A stretch of DNA of 62,081 nt, taken from the NCBI GenBank assembly GCA_036375695.1, contig DASVBU010000027.1:1-62081 (forward strand), read 5' to 3'. Shown here piece by piece: positions 16,082 through 24,268 of the stretch. Source of the DNA: ZC4RG35 sp036375695. GTDB taxonomy: Bacteria; Actinomycetota; Acidimicrobiia; Spongiisociales; ZC4RG35. Within the stretch, counting starts at the first letter, position 1, and the number at the start of each line of letters is the position of its first letter. The position numbers were made by a program, and so were the translations under genes. Below the pieces are notes generated by a model that searched no databases, had not been told where the DNA came from, and saw only the letters and a list, made by a program, of their open reading frames with translations.

Positions 16082-16366
16082 CTAGAAGGAGACCCGCAGG
16101 AATCCGAGCAGCAGGACGACGGCCAGCAGCTCCAGGCCTAGTATGCAGACCCCGATGATCCCCAGGACGCGGGCGGTCTGGGCGGTCTGCAGGCCGTCGG
16201 GGTCCCGGCGCCCGGATTCGATGCCGGCGATCTCGCGGGTGGCGACCAGCATCGCGAATGGGGCCAGGATCTGCACCACGAGCCCGATCACACCGAGGGC
16301 GAGCGCGGTGGTGGCCTGGCTGGGCTCGGGGAAGCCGCGATCGACCGGGAACTCTGGTGCCGTCAT
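16082..16366 (-). CDS. Small DUF4190-like membrane protein
   Basis: About 94 residues from ATG 16366; a longer start at 16387 adds seven residues without support. Two hydrophobic segments (TTALALGVIGLVVQILAPFA, and a second near GIIGVCILGLELLAVVLLLG) flank a polar loop. This resembles small DUF4190-type proteins of actinobacteria, whose role is unknown. It lies upstream of 15350-16039 and diverges from coaA. Confidence 0.65.
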   Translation of the reverse strand: MTAPEFPVDRGFPEPSQATTALALGVIGLVVQILAPFAMLVATREIAGIESGRRDPDGLQTAQTARVLGIIGVCILGLELLAVVLLLGFLRVSF

Positions 16367-16415
16367 GAGTCGTGATGTCGTGGGCAATCTACCCTGGCTC
16401 TAGGCTCGCCGTCGC

Positions 16416-17330
16416 ATGACCCAACCCTTCTACATCGACTTCGATCTCGACTCCTGGGCCCGTCTCCGGGCGTCCACTCCGCTGACCCTCGGCGAGGAGG
16501 ACATCGCCAGGCTCCGGGGGATAAACGACGGCCTCGACATGGAGATGGTGGAGAAGGCGTACCTGCCCCTGTCCCGTCTCCTCAACCTCCACGTCCAGGC
16601 GCGCCAGCAGCTGGCGGTGGTCACCGACCTGTTCCTGGGGACGCCCGCCCGGCCCGTCCCGTACGTGATCGGTGTCGCCGGCTCGGTGGCGGTGGGCAAG
16701 TCGACGACCTCGCGTGTCCTCCAGGCGCTTCTGGCCCGCTGGCCGCACCACCCCTCGGTGGAGCTGGTGACCACCGATGGCTTCCTCTTCCCCAATGCCG
16801 TGCTCGAGGAGCGCGGGCTGATGGATCGCAAGGGATTCCCGGAGAGCTACGACCGGTCGCTGCTCCTCGATTTCGTCTCCCGGGCCAAGGCGGGGGAGTC
16901 CGGGATCGAGGTGCCCGTGTACTCCCACGTCAGGTATGACATCGTCCCGGGGGAGAAGCGGGTCATGGAACGACCCGACATCCTCATCGTCGAGGGGCTC
17001 AACGTCCTCCAGGCGGGCGGGTCGGGTGCGTTCGTGTCCGACTACTTCGACTTCTCGATCTTCGTCGACGCCGATGTCGCCGACATCCGGGAGTGGTACG
17101 TGCGGCGCTTCCTCACCCTCAAGGACACCGCCTTCAAGGAGCCAGACGCGTACTTTCGCCGCTACGCCGGGCTCAGCGACGAGGAGGCCAGGGAGATCGC
17201 TCTCGACATCTGGTCCCGCATCAACGAGGTCAACCTGATCGAGAACATCCTCCCCACGAGAGACCGGGCCGACCTGATCCTGGAGAAGGCGGCAGACCAC
17301 TCCATCCGGCGGGTGCGTCTGCGTCGCTGA
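16416..17330 (+). CDS. coaA: Pantothenate kinase, type I
   Basis: A 304-residue kinase for the first step of coenzyme A synthesis. The P-loop GVAGSVAVGKST is at residues about 88-99. TTDGFLFPN, KGFPESYD and IVEGLNVLQ match bacterial CoaA. The length is normal. It stands alone between divergent and convergent neighbours. A possible -10 box TAGGCT (16401-16406) lies 9 bases before the ATG, so the mRNA may have almost no leader. Confidence 0.97.
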   Translation: MTQPFYIDFDLDSWARLRASTPLTLGEEDIARLRGINDGLDMEMVEKAYLPLSRLLNLHVQARQQLAVVTDLFLGTPARPVPYVIGVAGSVAVGKSTTSRVLQALLARWPHHPSVELVTTDGFLFPNAVLEERGLMDRKGFPESYDRSLLLDFVSRAKAGESGIEVPVYSHVRYDIVPGEKRVMERPDILIVEGLNVLQAGGSGAFVSDYFDFSIFVDADVADIREWYVRRFLTLKDTAFKEPDAYFRRYAGLSDEEAREIALDIWSRINEVNLIENILPTRDRADLILEKAADHSIRRVRLRR

Positions 17331-17339
17331 GGCCGGGTC

Positions 17340-18287
17340 TCAGGACCCGTGCTCTTGCAGGAAGGCCTGATAGGTGTGCTCGATCCCCTCCCGGAGGCCG
17401 ATCGACGCGGTCCATCCCATCGCGGTGAGCTTGGAGACGTCGAGCAGCTTCCGGGGCACACCGTCGGGCATCGACGGGTCGAAGACGTACTCCCCATCCC
17501 AGCCCAGGACCTCGCCGATGAGCCGGGCCAGGTCGAGGATGGTGAGGTCCTCTCCGGTGCCCACGTTGACGTGCTCCTCGTCGCTGTACTTGCGCAGCGT
17601 GAACACGACGGCGTCGGCCAGGTCGTCGACGTGGAGGAACTCCCGTCTCGGGCGGCCGCTGCCCCAGAGGGTGATCCGGTCCCGACCCTCGACCTTCGCC
17701 TCGTGGGTCTTGCGCAGGAGCGCGGGGAGGACGTGGGAGGTCTCCAGGTCGTAGTTGTCCCCGGGCCCGTAGAGGTTGGTCGGCATCAGGGAGATGACGT
17801 CCATCCCGTACTGTCGCCGCAGCATCTTCCCGTACTCGAGGGCGGCGATCTTGGCCACGGCGTAGCCCTCGTTGGTGGGCTCCAGTGGCCCGGTGAACAG
17901 GTACTCCTCCTTCATCGGCTGGGGCGCAAGCGCCGGGTAGATGCATGAGGATCCCAACACGACGACCTTCTCCACCCCGGCGAGCTGGCAGGCCCGGAGG
18001 GCGTTGGCCGAGATCATGACGTTGTCGTAGAGGAAGTCGGCCTGGGCGGAGCGGTTGGCGTGGATGCCGCCGACACGGGCCGCGGCGATGATCGCCACCT
18101 GTGGCTTCTCGGTGAGGACGAACTCCTCGGTCTCCTTCTGACGTCTCAGGTCGACGTCGGAGGACTTGGCGGTGATCAGCCTCCCGATGGGCTCGCGCCC
18201 GAGACGGCGCACGACGGCGCTGCCCACCATCCCGGTGTGGCCCGCCACCCAGACGTCCTTTCCGGTGATGTCGAAGGGTGTGCTCAC
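17340..18287 (-). CDS. fcl: GDP-L-fucose synthase
   Basis: 315 residues from GTG 18287, overlapping the gmd stop (GTGA). The frame stays open 42 codons upstream inside gmd, but homology starts at STPFDITGKDVWVAGHTGMV. It is an extended short-chain dehydrogenase that epimerises and reduces GDP-4-keto-6-deoxymannose to GDP-L-fucose. The NADP motif GHTGMVG, catalytic serine in LGSSCIYP and YAVAK (Tyr/Lys) are visible, as is the NLYGPGDNYD block typical of Fcl. Confidence 0.95.
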   Translation of the reverse strand: MSTPFDITGKDVWVAGHTGMVGSAVVRRLGREPIGRLITAKSSDVDLRRQKETEEFVLTEKPQVAIIAAARVGGIHANRSAQADFLYDNVMISANALRACQLAGVEKVVVLGSSCIYPALAPQPMKEEYLFTGPLEPTNEGYAVAKIAALEYGKMLRRQYGMDVISLMPTNLYGPGDNYDLETSHVLPALLRKTHEAKVEGRDRITLWGSGRPRREFLHVDDLADAVVFTLRKYSDEEHVNVGTGEDLTILDLARLIGEVLGWDGEYVFDPSMPDGVPRKLLDVSKLTAMGWTASIGLREGIEHTYQAFLQEHGS

Positions 18288-19315
18288 AGACGGGCTCCGG
18301 GGTGCCTGGTCAACGCCTCCTCGCGCGCCTCGTCGAGGGTGAGCCCGATCTCGGCGAGGTCGTTGGTGACCATGAGCTCGACCAGCCCGTCGAAGGTGGT
18401 CTCGGGCTTCCAACCGAGTTTCTGCTCGGCCTTGGACGGGTCCGCCTGGAGGTAGTCCACCTCGGTCGGCCTGAAGTACGCCGGGTCGACCTCCACGAAG
18501 GGCTCCCAGTCGAGACCCACCAGTGCGAAGGCGCGCTCGCAGAACTCCCTGACGGTGTGGGACTCACCCGTGCCGATGACGAAGTCATCGGGCTCGTCGG
18601 CCTGGAGCATGAGGTGCATCGCCTTCACGTAGTCCCTGGCGTACCCCCAGTCACGGGAGGCGTCGAGATTGCCGAGGTACAGCTTGTCCTGCTGGCCGGC
18701 CACGATCCTGGCCACCGCCCGGGTGATCTTGCGGGTGACGAACGTCTCACCTCTCCGCTCGCCCTCGTGGTTGAACAGGATCCCGTTGACTGCGAAGAGG
18801 CCGTAGGCCTCCCGATAGTTGGCCACCAGCCAGTGGGCGTAGACCTTGGCGGCCGCGTAGGGCGAGCGGGGACGGAACGGGGTGGTCTCGCTCTGGGGCG
18901 GCGGCGAGTCACCGAACATCTCGGACGTTCCCGCCTGGTAGAGACGTGTGTCGATCCTCGCCTCCCGGATCGTCTCGAGCAGACGGATCACCCCGAGGGC
19001 GTCGACGTTGCCCGTGTACTCCGGTTGCTGGAACGACACGCCGACGTGCGACTGGGCGGCGAGATTGTAGATCTCGTCCGGCTCGATGGTCCGGATGAGA
19101 CGTGCGATCTGTGAACCGTCGGTGAGGTCGCCATAGTGGAGACGCAGCTTGACGTCGGGGTCGTGCGGGTCCTGATAGATGTGGTCGATGCGATGGGTGT
19201 TGAAGGTGGAAGCCCGTCTTATCACTCCGTGCACCTCGTACCCGAGCGACAGGAGGTGCTCGGCGAGATGCGACCCGTCCTGGCCCGTTACGCCCGTGAT
19301 CAAAGCCCGTTTCAC
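18284..19315 (-). CDS. gmd: GDP-mannose 4,6-dehydratase
   Basis: 343 residues from GTG 19315, chosen because GGGGGAG lies just upstream and homology begins at VKRALITGVTGQDGSHLAEH. It converts GDP-mannose to the 4-keto-6-deoxy intermediate used by the next gene. TGVTGQDGS (NADP binding), RRASTFNTHRIDH, the AAQSHVGVSFQQP block and SPYAAAKVYAHW (Tyr/Lys) are all characteristic of Gmd. Together gmd-fcl make GDP-fucose for surface glycans. Confidence 0.97.
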   Translation of the reverse strand: MKRALITGVTGQDGSHLAEHLLSLGYEVHGVIRRASTFNTHRIDHIYQDPHDPDVKLRLHYGDLTDGSQIARLIRTIEPDEIYNLAAQSHVGVSFQQPEYTGNVDALGVIRLLETIREARIDTRLYQAGTSEMFGDSPPPQSETTPFRPRSPYAAAKVYAHWLVANYREAYGLFAVNGILFNHEGERRGETFVTRKITRAVARIVAGQQDKLYLGNLDASRDWGYARDYVKAMHLMLQADEPDDFVIGTGESHTVREFCERAFALVGLDWEPFVEVDPAYFRPTEVDYLQADPSKAEQKLGWKPETTFDGLVELMVTNDLAEIGLTLDEAREEALTRHPGARL

Positions 19316-19406
19316 GATTGGATCTCCCCCCTCTTGCAGAGGAGACATTAATCGCCCGCACCCCCATCGGTGATCGCGAAAGAGGCAGGCCGCCCACCGA
19401 TCGGGC

Positions 19407-19436
19407 TTGTGGGAGCGGTCGGCATCGGGCGACAAT
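19407..19436 (+). promoter_or_regulatory. Promoter giving a probably leaderless mRNA
   Basis: TTGTGG (19407-19412), an 18-base spacer and GACAAT (19431-19436) stand 6 bases before the ATG at 19443. Transcription would therefore begin at or next to the start codon, a layout common in actinobacteria. Confidence 0.55.
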
Positions 19437-19442
19437 GGATCG

Positions 19443-19961
19443 ATGCTCAAGATGCTGAAGAGGGCTGCCAGGGCCACGATCTTCGACCGCCGCGCCTACA
19501 ACGAAGCCTTCTTCGACGACGACGCCGCCGCGGACGGCGCCATCCTCTACGCGGTCGTCGCCGCCGTCGTGTACCTGGCGGTCCTGGCCCTCGCCGGCAC
19601 CCTGGGCTCGGTGAGCATTCGCGGGCTCCTCCAGGTCGTGCTCGCCTTCGTGATGGGCTGGCTGATCCTCGCCATGACAACCTGGTTCGTCGCCACGCGG
19701 CTGTTCTCGGCGGCCATGCGGCGGCCGCAGATGATGATCGCCATGCACGGCCTGGCGCCGCTCCCCCTGCTCCTCGAGATCGGAGGGCCGGCGATCGGTG
19801 GAGTCGGGCTGGTGTGGCACCTCGCCATCCTCACCGTGGCCACGCGGGAAGGGACCAGCATCGACACGAGGCGTGCCGCCGTCTCCGTGCTCATCGGGTT
19901 CGCCCTTGCGGCGCTGGTCAGGTTCCTGTTCCAGATCCCGTTCGCCGTCTTCGGCCTGTGA
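19443..19961 (+). CDS. YIP1-like multi-pass membrane protein
   Basis: 172 residues from ATG 19443. A short charged N-terminus (KMLKRAARATIFDRRAYNEA) precedes five or so hydrophobic segments covering the rest, a layout resembling Yip1-domain proteins (inference). No catalytic motif is seen. It ends one base before the truA GTG start, so the two are probably co-transcribed. Function unknown. Confidence 0.75.
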   Translation: MLKMLKRAARATIFDRRAYNEAFFDDDAAADGAILYAVVAAVVYLAVLALAGTLGSVSIRGLLQVVLAFVMGWLILAMTTWFVATRLFSAAMRRPQMMIAMHGLAPLPLLLEIGGPAIGGVGLVWHLAILTVATREGTSIDTRRAAVSVLIGFALAALVRFLFQIPFAVFGL

Positions 19962-19962
19962 A

Positions 19963-20694
19963 GTGGCGGTCTATCGGATCGACCTCGCCTACGACGGGTC
20001 GGGCTTCCGCGGCTACGCCCGCCAGGAGGGCCAGCGCACGGTCCAGGGCGAGCTGGAGAGGGCCCTGGGGATCGTCCTCGGCTCGGTGCCGGAGACGGGG
20101 GTTGCCGGTCGGACCGACGCAGGGGTCCATGCCCGGGGCCAGGTGGTCTCGTTCACCCACGACGGCAATGTCGACCCGGACAGGTTGGCCAGGTCGCTCA
20201 ACGGGATCCTGGGCCCGGAGATCGCGGTGAGGTCGGTGAGCGTGGCCGACGACGGCTTCCACGCCCGGCACTCGGCGCTGTGGCGGAGATATCGCTACCG
20301 CATCGGGACCTCGACGGGAGGCGACCCGCTGACGCGGGTCTACACCTGGGAGGTCGGCCGCCCGCTGGACGTGGAGGCGATGGGGAAGGCGGCCGCCGAC
20401 TTCCTCGGCGAGCACGACTTCAGCTCCTTCTGCCGGTCGGTCGAGGGAGGGAGCAACGTGCGACGGGTCGAGGAGTCGGTCCTCGAGGTGGAGGGTGAGG
20501 TCGTCACCTACTGGATCCGGGCCAACGCCTTCTGCCACCAGATGGTGCGGTCGATCGTCGGCCACCTGTACGACATCGGCCGGGGCTTCGCCGATCCCGA
20601 CTCCGTCCCCGGCGTGATCGTCGCCCGAGATCGTTCTCGTGTCGCCACCGTGGCCCCGCCGCACGGCCTCACCCTGTGGGAGGTCGGCTACTGA
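19963..20694 (+). CDS. truA: tRNA pseudouridine synthase A
   Basis: 243 residues from GTG 19963; the upstream open frame belongs to the preceding gene. It makes pseudouridine at positions 38-40 of tRNA anticodon arms. The catalytic aspartate lies in GRTDAGVHA (residues about 48-56). YDGSGFRGYARQ, HDFSSFCR and the C-terminal HQMVRSIVGHL are family blocks. In many actinobacteria truA lies between rplQ and rplM; here coaA, gmd-fcl and others intervene. Confidence 0.96.
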   Translation: MAVYRIDLAYDGSGFRGYARQEGQRTVQGELERALGIVLGSVPETGVAGRTDAGVHARGQVVSFTHDGNVDPDRLARSLNGILGPEIAVRSVSVADDGFHARHSALWRRYRYRIGTSTGGDPLTRVYTWEVGRPLDVEAMGKAAADFLGEHDFSSFCRSVEGGSNVRRVEESVLEVEGEVVTYWIRANAFCHQMVRSIVGHLYDIGRGFADPDSVPGVIVARDRSRVATVAPPHGLTLWEVGY

Positions 20695-20701
20695 GCAGCC
20701 T

Positions 20702-21901
20702 TCAGGGACCGTCGTCTACCAGGTAGTTGGACAGCGCCCTGGCGATGCTGTTGGCGTGGTCCGAGTCCCGGGTCTCCACCGAGATCTCGATCTCCACCTT
20801 GCCGAAGGGCATGGCCAGCCCCTCGCGGTGATGGTCCACCTGGACCACATTGCCGCCCTGCTTGGCGATGGCCGCGAGCACGCCTGCCAGGCTCCCCGGC
20901 TGGTCCGGGACATGGACCGTGTATTGGGCGAACCTGCCCGATGCCTGCAGGCCGTGGCGGACCACCTTGCCCAGGACCATCAGATCGATGTTGCCGCCCG
21001 AAAGGACGATGCAGACGGGGTCGGGTGCGCCGTCCGGGACCAGCTTCTCCAGGAGCGCCGCCACACCGACCGCCCCGGCCGCCTCCACCATCAGCTTGGC
21101 TCGCTCCAGGATCAAGGTCAGGGCGGCCATGGTCTGCGAGTCGTCGACGGTGATCACCTCGTCGACGAACTTCTCGACCAGCTCCCAGACCGGCTCGGAC
21201 GGCACCGTGACCGCGATGCCATCGGCGATCGTCGGGATGCCCCTCGGGTAGTCGGTGACGAGTCGGCCCTGTGCCTTGCTCGCCGTGTACACCCCGGCGG
21301 CTTCGGCCTCGACACCGATCACCGAGGCCGAGGGCCGATGGCTCTTGATCGACAGCGCAGTGCCGGCGAGCAGGCCGCCGCCACCGGTCGGGATCACGAC
21401 GGTCCCGACGTCGGGCAACTGCTCCAGGATCTCGAGCCCCAGGGTGCCCTGCCCGGCGATGACCAGCTCGTCGTCGTACGGGTGGACGAACCTCGCTCCC
21501 GTCTTCTCGGCGAACTGACGGGCCGACTCGACCGCGTCGGCGAGTGTCCGCCCCTTGAGCTTCACCTTGGCGCCGTAGTCCTGGGTTGCCTTGATCTTGG
21601 GGATGGCGGCGTTGGTGGGCATGAAGACGGTGCAGGGCGAGCCGGCGATCTGGGCGGCCAGCGCGACGCCCTGGGCGTGGTTTCCGGCCGAGGCGGCCAC
21701 GACCGGGGCGCCGTCGAGCCGGGTGAGCACGTTGAGCGCACCGCGGATCTTGAACGACCCGGCTCGTTGCATGCACTCGGCCTTCAGATGGACCTCACGA
21801 CCCGACAGACGTGAGAAGGAGTTGGAGCGGAGGAGGGGGGTCCGGGTGACATGGCCCCCGAATCGGGACCGGGCTTCCTCGACCTGTTCGATGCTGATCA
21901 C
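20702..21901 (-). CDS. ilvA: Threonine ammonia-lyase (threonine dehydratase) with ACT domain
   Basis: 399 residues. This PLP enzyme deaminates threonine to 2-oxobutanoate for isoleucine synthesis. The PLP lysine lies in AGSFKIRGA (residues about 47-55), the phosphate loop in PTGGGGLLAG, and SGGNIDL near the C-terminal end of the catalytic domain. Residues about 325-399 look like one ACT domain (YTVHVPDQPGSLAGVLAAIA), which may bind an amino acid effector. Could be named tdcB-type; biosynthetic role inferred. It is divergent from rplM. Confidence 0.9.
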   Translation of the reverse strand: MISIEQVEEARSRFGGHVTRTPLLRSNSFSRLSGREVHLKAECMQRAGSFKIRGALNVLTRLDGAPVVAASAGNHAQGVALAAQIAGSPCTVFMPTNAAIPKIKATQDYGAKVKLKGRTLADAVESARQFAEKTGARFVHPYDDELVIAGQGTLGLEILEQLPDVGTVVIPTGGGGLLAGTALSIKSHRPSASVIGVEAEAAGVYTASKAQGRLVTDYPRGIPTIADGIAVTVPSEPVWELVEKFVDEVITVDDSQTMAALTLILERAKLMVEAAGAVGVAALLEKLVPDGAPDPVCIVLSGGNIDLMVLGKVVRHGLQASGRFAQYTVHVPDQPGSLAGVLAAIAKQGGNVVQVDHHREGLAMPFGKVEIEISVETRDSDHANSIARALSNYLVDDGP

Positions 21902-21904
21902 GAG

Positions 21905-21934
21905 TTGGCCTTACTGCGTCCAGCCACGTAGCAT
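21905..21934 (+). promoter_or_regulatory. Promoter of rplM-rpsI
   Basis: TTGGCC (21905-21910), an 18-base spacer and TAGCAT (21929-21934) precede a leader of about 70 bases. The leader holds a CCTCG-TCCGTG-CGAGG hairpin (21980-21995) whose 3' arm overlaps GAGGAG, the rplM ribosome binding site. This could allow feedback on L13 translation, which is inference. Confidence 0.55.
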
Positions 21935-22009
21935 AAGGGCCGCTCCCGTCCGGGATCGATTCCCTCGAGGATTCCCCTGCCTCGTCCGTGCGAGGAGACC
22001 GAAGAACGC

Positions 22010-22468
22010 ATGAGCTCACAGAAGACATACACGCCCAAGGCCGGCGACGTCGAGCGCGCCTGGCACCTGGTCGACGCCACGGGCCTGCCGTTGGGTCGCC
22101 TCGCCTCCGAGGTCGCCCGGATCCTCAAGGGCAAGCACAAGGCGATCTACACGCCCAGCGCCGACACCGGTGACTTCGTGGTGGTGGTCAACGCCGAGAA
22201 GGTGGCGGTCACCTCGGACAAGAGCCAGACCAAGATCTACTACCGGCACTCCGGATACCCGGGCGGCATCAAAGCCGAGACCTTCGAGGCCCTGCGCAAC
22301 CGCAGGCCCGAGGTCATCATCGAGCGCGCCGTGCGCGGCATGCTCCCCAAGAACCGTCTCGGCCGGAAGATGATCAAGAAGCTCAAGGTCTACGCCGGGC
22401 CCGATCATCCACACCAGGCCCAGGCTCCGGCACCACTCGACCTGCAGATCCGAAAGGCAGAAGCCTGA
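22010..22468 (+). CDS. rplM: 50S ribosomal protein L13
   Basis: A 152-residue L13, an early assembly protein. Family blocks: WHLVDATGLPLGRLASEVAR, GKHKAIYTPSADTGDFVVVV, and ERAVRGMLPKNRLGRKM. The C-terminus HPHQAQAPAPLDL is slightly longer than in many homologues. It overlaps the rpsI ATG by one base. Confidence 0.98.
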   Translation: MSSQKTYTPKAGDVERAWHLVDATGLPLGRLASEVARILKGKHKAIYTPSADTGDFVVVVNAEKVAVTSDKSQTKIYYRHSGYPGGIKAETFEALRNRRPEVIIERAVRGMLPKNRLGRKMIKKLKVYAGPDHPHQAQAPAPLDLQIRKAEA

Positions 22469-22860
22469 TGTCCAAACCCCTCGTACAGGCAACGGGTCGG
22501 CGCAAGGAGGCAGTGGCGCGGGTGCGTCTCCGCGAGGGCTCGGGCCAGGTGACCCTCAACGGCCGCTCGCTGGAGGAGTTCTTCCCCACCATGGCCATGC
22601 GTCTCCGGGTGCTCGAGCCCATGACGCTGACCCAGACACAGGGCCGGTATGACATCGACGCCACGCTCGACGGTGGCGGGACCACCGGTCAGGCCGACGC
22701 GCTCCGTCTGGGCATCTCCCGTGCGCTGGTGGCCCTCGACCCCGAGCTGCGACCGACCCTGCGCAAGGCGGGGATGCTGACCCGGGACGCCCGTGTCGTG
22801 GAGAGCAAGAAGTACGGCCTGAAGAAGGCTCGTCGCGCTCCCCAGTACACGAAGCGGTAG
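22468..22860 (+). CDS. rpsI: 30S ribosomal protein S9
   Basis: A 130-residue S9 whose C-terminal tail reaches P-site tRNA. ATGRRKEAVARVRLREGSGQ at the N-terminus and the end KKYGLKKARRAPQYTKR are definitive. It is co-transcribed with rplM and, 12 bases on, probably with glmM. Confidence 0.98.
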   Translation: MSKPLVQATGRRKEAVARVRLREGSGQVTLNGRSLEEFFPTMAMRLRVLEPMTLTQTQGRYDIDATLDGGGTTGQADALRLGISRALVALDPELRPTLRKAGMLTRDARVVESKKYGLKKARRAPQYTKR

Positions 22861-22872
22861 GGTCTCCCCGCA

Positions 22873-24231
22873 ATGTCCGACCTCCGTCGTCTCCTCGACG
22901 AGGGGAAGCCCATCTTCGGCACGGATGGTGTCCGTGGCGCCGCGGGGTCGGACCTCACGCCCGAACTGGCTCTGGCCATCGGCCGCGCCGCCGGCGGGTA
23001 TCTCCGCTCCGGGCCGGTGCTGGTGGGAAGGGACACCCGTCGGTCCGGGTCGATGCTGTCGGCCGCCCTCCAGGCGGGTCTGAACGCGGCCGGGATCGAC
23101 ACGGTGGACGTCGGCGTGATGCCGAGCGGCGGCATCTCGTTCCTCACCGAGTCGACCTCGGCGACCATGGGGGCGATCGTCTCGGCGTCCCACAACCCGG
23201 CATCTGACAACGGCATCAAGCTGCTGGCCGCCCGTGGCACCAAGCTGCCCGATGCGGTGGAGCGCGAGCTCGAGGAGAGGCTCCGGTCGGGCGGGATGAC
23301 ATCCGCAGTCGGTGGCGCCATCGGCTACCGGATCGAGGACGGCTCCGGCATGGCCGCCTATCTCGACCACCTCGCGTCCACCTCGCGGTACTCCTTCTCC
23401 GGGATCCAGGTCGCCCTCGACTGCGCCCACGGCGCCGCCTACAAGGCGGCGCCCGAGCTGTTCACCCGGCTCAGGGCGGACGTCGTGGTCCACAACGCGG
23501 AACCCGACGGCAACAACATCAACCTCGGTTGTGGGGCCACGCACCCCGAGTTCCTCGCCGCAGTCGCCGGTGGGAGGATCGGGCTCGCGTTCGACGGCGA
23601 CGCCGACCGTCTCATCGCCGTCGACGAGGACGGCAAGGTGGCCAACGGCGACGTGATCATGGCGATCATCGCCCGTCACATGAAGCAGCAGGGGAGGCTG
23701 AAGCGGGACAAGGTGGTGGCGACGGTCATGTCCAACCTGGGGTTCCGCAAGTCGATGGCCGAGGCGGGCATCGAGATCGTGGAGACCAAGGTCGGCGACC
23801 GGTACGTCATGGAGGCGATGGAGGAGCACCACGTGGTGATCGGTGGGGAGCAGTCCGGTCACGTCATCTTCACCGAGCACGCCCAGACGGGTGACGGGCT
23901 GCTCACGGCGGTCCAGTTGCTCAACGTGGTTGCCGGCACGGGCAAGGAGCTGAGGGAGCTCCGCAAGGAGGCGATCACCGAGTACCCACAGGTCCTGGTC
24001 AACGTCCCGATCGGACGGACACAGGACATCGACGCCGCCGATGGGCTGTGGGCCGCGGTGCGGGAGGTCGAGGCCACCCTGGGCGAGAACGGCCGTGTTC
24101 TCGTCAGACCTTCGGGCACGGAGCCTCTGATCCGGGTGATGGTCGAGGCTTCATCCGAAGCCGAGGCGCAGCGGTACGCTGATGCCCTGGCCGAAGCGGC
24201 CAGGCACGCGTTCCGAGAGCAGGTGGGATGA
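22873..24231 (+). CDS. glmM: Phosphoglucosamine mutase
   Basis: A 452-residue alpha-D-phosphohexomutase that converts glucosamine-6-phosphate to glucosamine-1-phosphate on the path to UDP-GlcNAc. The phosphoserine is S106 in SASHNP. The metal loop is DGDADR, the sugar-binding loop GGEQSGH, and the phosphate loop RPSGTEPLIRVM lies near the C-terminus. rpsI-glmM is a conserved actinobacterial junction. glmS, its pathway partner, follows one gene later. Confidence 0.97.
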   Translation: MSDLRRLLDEGKPIFGTDGVRGAAGSDLTPELALAIGRAAGGYLRSGPVLVGRDTRRSGSMLSAALQAGLNAAGIDTVDVGVMPSGGISFLTESTSATMGAIVSASHNPASDNGIKLLAARGTKLPDAVERELEERLRSGGMTSAVGGAIGYRIEDGSGMAAYLDHLASTSRYSFSGIQVALDCAHGAAYKAAPELFTRLRADVVVHNAEPDGNNINLGCGATHPEFLAAVAGGRIGLAFDGDADRLIAVDEDGKVANGDVIMAIIARHMKQQGRLKRDKVVATVMSNLGFRKSMAEAGIEIVETKVGDRYVMEAMEEHHVVIGGEQSGHVIFTEHAQTGDGLLTAVQLLNVVAGTGKELRELRKEAITEYPQVLVNVPIGRTQDIDAADGLWAAVREVEATLGENGRVLVRPSGTEPLIRVMVEASSEAEAQRYADALAEAARHAFREQVG

Positions 24232-24268
24232 CCGCTGAACCCAATCCCCTCGACCGGCGGTCTCGCCG

